A stretch of DNA of 64,000 nt from Micropterix aruncella (Eukaryota; Arthropoda; Insecta; Lepidoptera; Micropterigidae): contig OX155973.1 in the NCBI GenBank assembly GCA_944548615.1, forward strand, positions 20,066,728 through 20,130,727, read 5' to 3'. Below are positions 60,501 to 64,000 of this stretch, in pieces (positions within the stretch are counted from its first letter, which is position 1; each line of letters opens with the position of its first letter). The translations under genes and the position numbers were made by a program. The notes below the pieces were generated by a model. That model was not told the DNA's origin, searched no databases, and worked only from the letters and a program-made list of their open reading frames with translations.

Positions 60501-61853
60501 CTATGCTGTTTCGTTTTCTTAAGCAGCGCAACTAACTTTTTGACTGACCCTCGTACAAATGTAACTGTACAATTTTGCTACCATTTACAGATCTCTGTAA
60601 TTGTTTTTGTTTGATTTAATAAACATTGGAGGTTGTAGAAACTTGTTTTTAAATATTTTAACAAGTTTAATTTAAATTTGGCTGCATGTTCTACTTAAAT
60701 CAAAAGAAATACCAAATAGATAGATCAAAAGAAACATTAAAATTTCTCAAACATGGTAGAACTTGTATATATAGGAAAATATGTTTTAATCGGTTTATAA
60801 TTGACTACCCGATTACCCCCACCAGACTTTCTATCAACCCTCCAATCACTCTGTTTTTTGATGCCATAATTTTTTGAAACCATGACAACATAATATAAAA
60901 TATTTTTGATTTTTCTTTGATATCTAACCATTTAAGGGTTAGGGATTTAACACTGTACTTAAAGTTGAATCTACTACTTAAAGCATATAGTAGATACTGT
61001 CAATTAATTATGATGATATAATCAATAAACGCTGGAATATTCAGAGGCTGACCAAAGTAAGAGACCGTGGGAACTTATTGGTTTGAAAAGCTCATGGAGA
61101 TATGATTGTGTTGATTGGGAGAGTACACGACACAGGAGAGCGAGTATATGAACATTTCTCTATATTCGGTTTCATTATTTGATTTGGTGTACTAACCCTT
61201 TCGCCTGCAACCTCCTGTAAGGCTCATGGTCAGGTATTCGTTCCAAAACTGTTAATCATGTGCCTGCCCTGTGGTACAACAGTCGAGCCTAAACTGACTA
61301 CCGGGCCAAATGTAACACAGATTTGCCGATTCGTGGAATTAATTCAAGCTGTGCAGTTTTGTTTACCTTTTGGGACAATGCTGTAGCATCTTAAATGGTA
61401 GGCCAAGGGGTTAACCAGGCATGGTTGGCAGAACCTAATTAGTTTAGATTTACTCTATTTTTGTAGTTGCAAAACTTGTAAAAAGTAGTTTTAAAAGGTT
61501 CTGTGGTTTCAAACCAATACGACGCCAATCTGTAAAAGGAGTGTAGCTAGCCACAAGGAATGGCTAGAACTGAAGGGCCTACGGCAAGCCATGACTGCTA
61601 GTCTGTCCCCGCATAAGTATTATTGCCGTAGTAAGATCCTAGGCTGGCTGGACTCTTAATTGATTTATTTTTAACGACAAAAGCTCACCTGTCCGTGAAT
61701 ATCGCCGCAAACGGTGACTGGCGTCTGTACTGGGTGCACATTCGACTCCTCTATCAACAAATCACAGACCATATTGCACAGCTCTCGCAGATCGTCCTCG
61801 GGCAGGTATTTACACTCCTTCGCGATCTCGACCCATCTGTCCAAGTCACTCAT
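39546..61853 (-). CDS. PPP6C: Serine/threonine protein phosphatase 6 catalytic subunit
   Basis: Metal-dependent PPP-family phosphatase (PpV in Drosophila, Sit4 in yeast), acting with SAPS-domain and ankyrin subunits in cell-cycle, Aurora A and DNA-damage control. Six coding exons on the - strand: 61853-61689, 57179-57034, 55174-55033, 51059-50905, 46790-46678 and 39736-39546. Every junction is GT-AG and in phase; 912 nt encode 303 residues (human 305). All catalytic motifs are present: GDIHGQ (exon 1), GDYVDRGY (exon 2), [12 protein letters not shown] (exon 3), [10 protein letters not shown] (exon 4), [10 protein letters not shown] and RAHQLVHEG (exon 5), and [12 protein letters not shown] with the methylatable C-terminus TPYFL (exon 6). 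SLDQIR and [19 protein letters not shown] are PP6-like. Exon 5 is only 113 nt, in a transposon-rich 11-kb interval. Introns total about 21 kb, nearly all mobile DNA. Confidence 0.95.
39805..39960 (+). pseudogene. LINE C-terminal fragment
   Basis: Reads [20 protein letters not shown] then [19 protein letters not shown], the tail of a non-LTR RT of the type LFNKLP...F...LK.FLI. It may extend as 3' UTR to about 40400, where GAATAAAATGAATACTGAAT looks like a tandem tail. In the last PPP6C intron, opposite strand. Confidence 0.6.
40364..41625. repeat. 1262-bp direct duplication, copy 1
   Basis: Matches 42761-44022 at constant offset 2397 with a single substitution noticed by eye (TTTTAATTTTATTTT versus TTTTAATTTAATTTT near 41287/43684). 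Carries an RLE 3' fragment (40496-41125, - strand), a GCTGAT-rich stretch, the left part of a TTAA MITE 1 (from 41223), the left part of MITE 2 (from 41351) and 157 bp of a Helitron 3' end (41469-41625). Confidence 0.9.
42130..42660 (+). pseudogene. LINE RNase H and zinc-knuckle tail
   Basis: [17 protein letters not shown] (RNase H C-terminal helix region of I/Jockey/R1-clade elements) at about 42150, later WGNCDPFM.R and [19 protein letters not shown], then [18 protein letters not shown]. Lies in the spacer (41626-42760) between the two 1262-bp repeats. Confidence 0.75.
42761..44022. repeat. 1262-bp direct duplication, copy 2
   Basis: See copy 1 at 40364. Here the right boundary falls inside an otherwise complete Helitron (43866-44796), so this locus is the better candidate for the source. 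Confidence 0.9.
42893..43522 (-). mobile_element. RLE retrotransposon 3' fragment (also at 40496-41125)
   Basis: - strand: the endonuclease region [20 protein letters not shown] then [20 protein letters not shown] and the 3' UTR ending AGCTCCGTTTG. Broken by stops. Both duplicated copies are the same insertion. Confidence 0.85.
43748..44984 (-). mobile_element. TTAA MITE 2 carrying a Helitron
   Basis: TTAA at 43744-43747 and 44985-44988. CCCGTTGAGTATGATACGAC at the left and ...CATTTACTCCAAGGG at the right. Subtracting the 931-bp Helitron leaves exactly 306 bp, the length of the intact copy at 18554-18859. Confidence 0.9.
43866..44796 (-). mobile_element. Helitron with replication-protein N-terminal remnant
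   Basis: On the - strand it starts TCTATATAATAAAAATGAGT at 44796 and ends GGTTCCGCTAG at 43866, inserted between A and T of TTCATAA|TTATCTAATTG; the unoccupied sequence is readable at 18732-18760 and 9285-9310. Inside (44399-44019) a - strand frame of 126 residues contains [33 protein letters not shown] and [10 protein letters not shown], the zinc-finger-like region found at the start of Helitron Rep/helicase proteins. The Rep and helicase domains are absent, so it cannot move by itself. Confidence 0.9.
45440..45665 (+). repeat. GTCATAATGACA and GATGCTGATATT simple-repeat patch
   Basis: Repeated near-palindromic GTCATAATGACA at 45470-45515, then GATGCTGAT words at 45605-45660 similar to those at 41140-41215. 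Adjacent to RLE fragments on the right. Confidence 0.5.
45666..46390 (-). mobile_element. RLE retrotransposon fragment with two insertions
   Basis: - strand DNA collinear with the zinc-knuckle and upstream part of the element (matches 33365-33620). Pieces 45666-45700, 46011-46171 and about 46256-46380 join across two LINE-tail insertions. Highly decayed. Confidence 0.8.
45701..46010 (-). mobile_element. LINE 3' end with (AACT)n tail and 13-bp TSD
   Basis: Flanked by ACTGTATTGGGGG at 45688-45700 and 46011-46023. - strand frame (45980-45792): [20 protein letters not shown] then [11 protein letters not shown], the zinc knuckle and C-terminus of an RNase H-bearing LINE. The 3' end is (AACT)4-5. 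A second very short copy of the same tail lies at about 46172-46255. Confidence 0.85.
46490..46620 (+). pseudogene. Possible LINE zinc-knuckle fragment
   Basis: [19 protein letters not shown] resembles the C..C....T.EH....CP knuckle of RNase H-type LINEs. Too short for a firm call. Lies 58 bp from PPP6C exon 5. Confidence 0.4.
46944..47117 (-). mobile_element. RLE retrotransposon 3' UTR fragment
   Basis: AAAAGGAGCTGCCATGGAAT on the + strand through GGCTGTGGTAGGTTTAGGAC to CCACCCATTCACT. Words GCTTAATCTGCTTTTCGCC (46909) and GGCGAAAAGCAGATAGTTTA (47126) flank it in inverted orientation. Confidence 0.85.
47205..47840 (+). mobile_element. Candidate solo LTR or promoter-bearing repeat
   Basis: Begins TGTAGAAATTC; GGGTATATAAACCAG at about 47380 looks like a TATA box, followed 25-30 bp later by TCAATTATCATTCC as a possible start. 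AATAAATAAAACC near 47725 looks like a poly(A) signal, and it ends ...CCGTCACA. TG...CA ends, promoter and poly(A) signal suit an LTR, but no target duplication was found. Confidence 0.35.
48120..48440 (+). pseudogene. Mariner (Mos1-like) transposase relic
   Basis: [18 protein letters not shown] near 48255, then [20 protein letters not shown] and KFKDKELEA, the N-terminal DNA-binding region of a mariner with about 40 residues deleted between the halves. The catalytic domain is absent; an RLE fragment starts at 48468. Confidence 0.8.
48468..49090 (-). mobile_element. RLE retrotransposon 3' fragment
   Basis: - strand: [20 protein letters not shown] then [20 protein letters not shown] and [16 protein letters not shown], then frame loss; 3' UTR ends at ACAAACGGAGCTGCC (+ strand view). 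About 90% like the near-complete copy by eye. Confidence 0.85.
49101..50502. mobile_element. 1.4-kb TTAA-flanked piggyBac-like element
   Basis: TTAA at 49097-49100 and about 50503-50506. Ends CCCGCGCAGCACGTAAC and CTCGCAACGTGAGGGG. The last ~350 bp (TATTTATTCATTATTATCTTA, ATTTCAATGTGATCATT, GTTTAGTGGTTTAAAAGTTA) are a diverged version of MITE 2. No transposase frame in 1.4 kb, so it is non-autonomous, but it is the longest member seen. It includes a GC-rich 5' part with GGCGGCCGCC-type words. Confidence 0.65.
51231..52245 (-). mobile_element. RLE retrotransposon copy with intact endonuclease frame
   Basis: - strand, about 1 kb, same 3' end (AAATACAAACGGAGCTGCC as seen on +). The frame 52403-51381 (340 residues) is fully open: about 57 residues of unrelated N-terminus (from [11 protein letters not shown]), then [20 protein letters not shown] onward, the CCHC knuckle and the RLE core. 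Only a few residues differ from the near-complete copy, so it is a recent 5'-truncated insertion. Same strand as PPP6C, in intron 3. Confidence 0.85.
52430..53295 (+). pseudogene. LINE reverse transcriptase C-terminus with (CTTTA)n tail
   Basis: [20 protein letters not shown] then [69 protein letters not shown] and [12 protein letters not shown]; the frame is open to 53066. 3' UTR, then tandem CTTTA repeats at 53270-53296. A 5'-truncated Jockey/CR1-group copy. Confidence 0.85.
53400..54840 (+). pseudogene. Jockey/CR1-like LINE, interrupted
   Basis: Reads [20 protein letters not shown] then [65 protein letters not shown] and [13 protein letters not shown] (stop near 54213). Same family as 26640-27155. 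The 3' UTR is split by another LINE piece (54374-54768) and ends in (ATT)n at 54830. Confidence 0.85.
54374..54768 (+). mobile_element. RNase H-type LINE fragment with 8-bp repeat flanks
   Basis: Contains [20 protein letters not shown] then [20 protein letters not shown] and TPQHLM (54434-54580), the RNase H end and zinc knuckle of a Jockey/R1-type LINE. Flanked by ATTGCCAT at 54366-54373 and 54769-54776, where the uninterrupted element (27075-27100) has one copy. Confidence 0.75.
55492..55767 (+). mobile_element. tRNA-derived SINE
   Basis: The head has an A box (TGGCATAGTGGTTA, 55499-55512) and a B box (GGGTTTGATTCCC, about 55539), spaced as in a tRNA gene. The acceptor stem is no longer paired. 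The body leads to the tail block CCCATTGTGAAATTTCACAA plus AACAAACAAACTA, also found at 16667-16713. In PPP6C intron 2. Confidence 0.75.
55780..56415 (+). mobile_element. Hairpin-tailed retroposon, old copy
   Basis: Diverged but collinear with 37270-37958: GGTCGGCCCAACTC, GGTAGCCTCCACGAAGAGAC, later TTGTCTCCCAAAGTCTT and GATCGTTATAACATCCTGGG. The terminal hairpin is not preserved. The 136-residue - strand frame over it is not conserved with other copies and is chance. Confidence 0.5.
56416..57033. other. PPP6C intron 1/2 region, AT-rich, unassigned
   Basis: No repeat or coding signature recognised from 56416 to the end of PPP6C exon 2; very AT-rich from 56750. Confidence 0.4.
57313..58363 (-). 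mobile_element. hAT element (GTF2IRD2/FAM200-like), internally deleted
   Basis: Perfect 8-bp duplication GTCTAGGT at 57305-57312 and 58364-58371. Ends CAGGGGTCGGCAGCC and (inverse) CAGTAATTAGCAACCTGCGG are hAT-like. - strand coding remnants: [36 protein letters not shown], and the C-terminal dimerisation part [21 protein letters not shown]...[12 protein letters not shown] (57680-57500). At 1051 bp it lacks most of the transposase. In PPP6C intron 1. Confidence 0.9.
58543..58853. mobile_element. hAT-like MITE, family K (copy 2, inverted)
   Basis: Reverse-orientation match to 20262-20545: CTGGCTTGCC, TGCTATCTAGCGCGCACAG, GACAAAATA, CAAGTCATCTCGCTCGCACA and ATATACGACTTTT in order, ending AAGCCCGGCTTCC. 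Confidence 0.65.
59080..60150 (+). pseudogene. hAT transposase relic (ZMYM/ZNF862-like)
   Basis: Three frame pieces in order: [19 protein letters not shown] and [20 protein letters not shown] (59385-59560); [17 protein letters not shown] (59620); then [28 protein letters not shown] and [20 protein letters not shown] (59875-60060). These match hAT-like proteins with the RNase H fold (QSYDGA.VMSG, C.AH.L). Two frame breaks and loss of the C-terminus; the following DNA is a mariner piece. Confidence 0.8.
60225..60560 (+). pseudogene. Mariner transposase C-terminal relic
   Basis: Reads [20 protein letters not shown] then, after a shift, [20 protein letters not shown] and [18 protein letters not shown] with a stop at 60452. 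Ends with CAACTAACTTTTTGACTGA and CCCTCGTA, a mariner-style terminal repeat. The third catalytic Asp position reads Glu. Only the last third is present, joined to the hAT relic. Confidence 0.8.
60561..61680. other. PPP6C intron 1, unassigned part
   Basis: No clear repeat boundaries. 61055-61145 vaguely resembles the - strand of the LINE 3' region (CTGACCAAAGTAAGAGACCG, TGTTGATTGGGAGAGTACAC), i.e. an old fragment of the 53400-54840 family. Confidence 0.4.
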
Positions 61854-62338
61854 CTTCGAACTTTTACAAAATAGTCAACGCAAAGACAACAAAAAAACTT
61901 CCAAGTTACGATGCGTGTTTTCTCCGCAAGCGGAGCCCTAAGCGAGACCGTGCGGGTGTGATGGCGTGCGGTTATCCCGTAAACAGCCCTTTAGCATGGC
62001 TTGTTAGTGATAAAATGTTGTAAAATATGACGGAAATTTATCAACGCAACCTAAAAATCCCAACCGTACGATCGACGAACAACGACAGAAAAACTGACAG
62101 TTATTTTTTTTATTAGTTGCTCACGGTCTTAAGTATGTAGCTATTCGGCCATGACTCATCCTATTATAGTGGGGTAAAACGTACATACGATTTCTCTATT
62201 ATTATCCCGGGAATAGGTAATTGAAGGTTACGGGAAGAACGATCAATGTCAACTTTATTTATTAAAATGGGATACTTCTTTATGAGGTATATCAGTAAAA
62301 TATATTTTTTTAGAAACTCATCTATATTTGGTTTATAG

Positions 62339-62876
<538 letters not shown>

Positions 62877-62915
62877 GATCAATTCTAAAAAGAATATATA
62901 CACAAAACTATCAAA

Positions 62916-62962
<47 letters not shown>

Positions 62963-62984
62963 TATTTAATTTAACTTTTGATAA

Positions 62985-63114
62985 TTGTTTTAAAGTAAAA
63001 ATTATTAAGTGCCTTGGCGATAACGCTAAAGAAAGAGACGTTAAATCTTGGGAGTTGGCTTTTATAAATATTTTAGGCGCTTGCAAGGGTCCCGGTCTGA
63101 ATAGGCAAAATTAA
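62985..63114 (+). other. Unidentified short coding-like segment
   Basis: The + strand frame ending at 63114 reads KIIKCLGDNAKERDVKSWEL then AFINILGACKGPGLNRQN and stop. Its composition is protein-like and unlike its AT-rich surroundings, suggesting the C-terminus of an old mobile-element protein. I do not recognise the family. Confidence 0.3.
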
Positions 63115-63644
63115 TACAGTAATTATATTTGTTCAGACATATTCATTAAAAGCTTATTAATATTTTTCATTTAAAAATCATTATTAATAATGTTTTTCAA
63201 GGTCGGTTATAGTGCATTTATAACGATATTGCAAAATATTATTAACCCATTTCTCTATGTTCAGTTATTTAAATTTAAATTTTGAAAAAATTGTTCTATC
63301 AGAAATGTCATAGAGATGAATACGACTAGTGTCGAAATATTCTCAGTCATATAATTTCTTCTAAAATAAGTTACTAACATCCATTTCTGTTACAGAAACC
63401 ATCCTCCTGTACTTATTACATCCAAGGGCATACAGTAATTCGGCTGCTAAGAACATCAAGTAACTAAGAACATCATAAGTTATCAATTGCGGAAACAGGT
63501 ACTGCTGCCCTAAGTATTTAAAGAGGACATTAACTATCGTTTAAATGTTTCTGGTCCACCAGGACCCCAGATAAGTAACTTTTCATGAATCTAATTTTAC
63601 ATATTATTGAAAATAATTTAAAAAAATTTACACCCTTAAAATAT

Positions 63645-63913
<269 letters not shown>

Positions 63914-63919
63914 TATTTA

Positions 63920-64000
63920 ATTGTAAGGTTAGTGAAGGTTGTACCTTTGCCGGACGTTTCGGAGCCCGTGGCTCCTTCTTCAGCGGCAAGAAGAATACTG
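63920..64000 (-). other. Window-edge fragment, possibly a retroelement
   Basis: The - strand frame reads [18 protein letters not shown]; as DNA, GCCGCTGAAGAAGGAGCCAC followed by a GGGCTCCGAAACGTCCGGC stretch recalls sequence next to insect retroelement tails. Cut by the window edge; the family is uncertain. Confidence 0.3.

Overview
This is nuclear DNA of an arthropod, most likely a moth or butterfly. The genes have introns, there are short runs of the arthropod telomere unit TTAGG, and almost all the rest is transposon debris of kinds common in insects: mariner/Tc1, TTAA-flanked piggyBac-like MITEs, hAT, Helitrons with A|TC...CTAG|T ends, and many non-LTR retrotransposons. The lepidopteran assignment rests mainly on the Lep1-like Helitron at the left end and is an inference.

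Four conserved single-copy genes are supported. (1) HDHD3/Reg-2-like HAD hydrolase, + strand, 6069-6827. (2) Mitochondrial ribosomal protein uS5m (mRpS5), - strand, two exons, 12852 to 9673. (3) Translation initiation factor eIF3 subunit i, + strand, five coding exons from a lone ATG at 14993 to the stop at 21895. (4) The catalytic subunit of protein phosphatase 6 (PPP6C, PpV in flies), - strand, six coding exons from 61853 to 39546; all six were located and join in phase to a 303-residue protein. These are unrelated housekeeping genes (metabolite phosphatase-like, mitochondrial translation, cytosolic translation initiation, cell-cycle phosphatase) and do not form a pathway.

Layout: 1-5.3 kb, Helitron and MITEs; 5.3-7 kb, HDHD3 with a minisatellite-bearing element upstream and a MITE just after its stop; 7-9.5 kb, LINE and TTAA-element remnants; 9.7-12.9 kb, mRpS5; 13.5-14.8 kb, two inverted copies of the minisatellite/TTAGG element; 15-22 kb, eIF3i; 22-39 kb, a gene-free transposon field. 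That field includes a nearly complete non-LTR retrotransposon with a restriction-like endonuclease (RLE), split by a 704-bp insertion. From 39.5 to 61.9 kb is PPP6C, whose introns are filled with nested elements, and 62.3-64 kb holds long (TA)n arrays.

The most interesting material is in the mobile DNA. A roughly 700-bp retroposon-like family has 15-bp target duplications and a 3' hairpin that shows a compensatory base-pair change. A three-layer nest (TTAA element, within it a second TTAA element, within that a Helitron) can be resolved exactly by subtraction because empty copies of both outer layers lie elsewhere in the window. A roughly 400-bp element carries 15-bp minisatellites plus telomere-like (TTAGG)n. 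All family assignments were made by reading; no database search was run.
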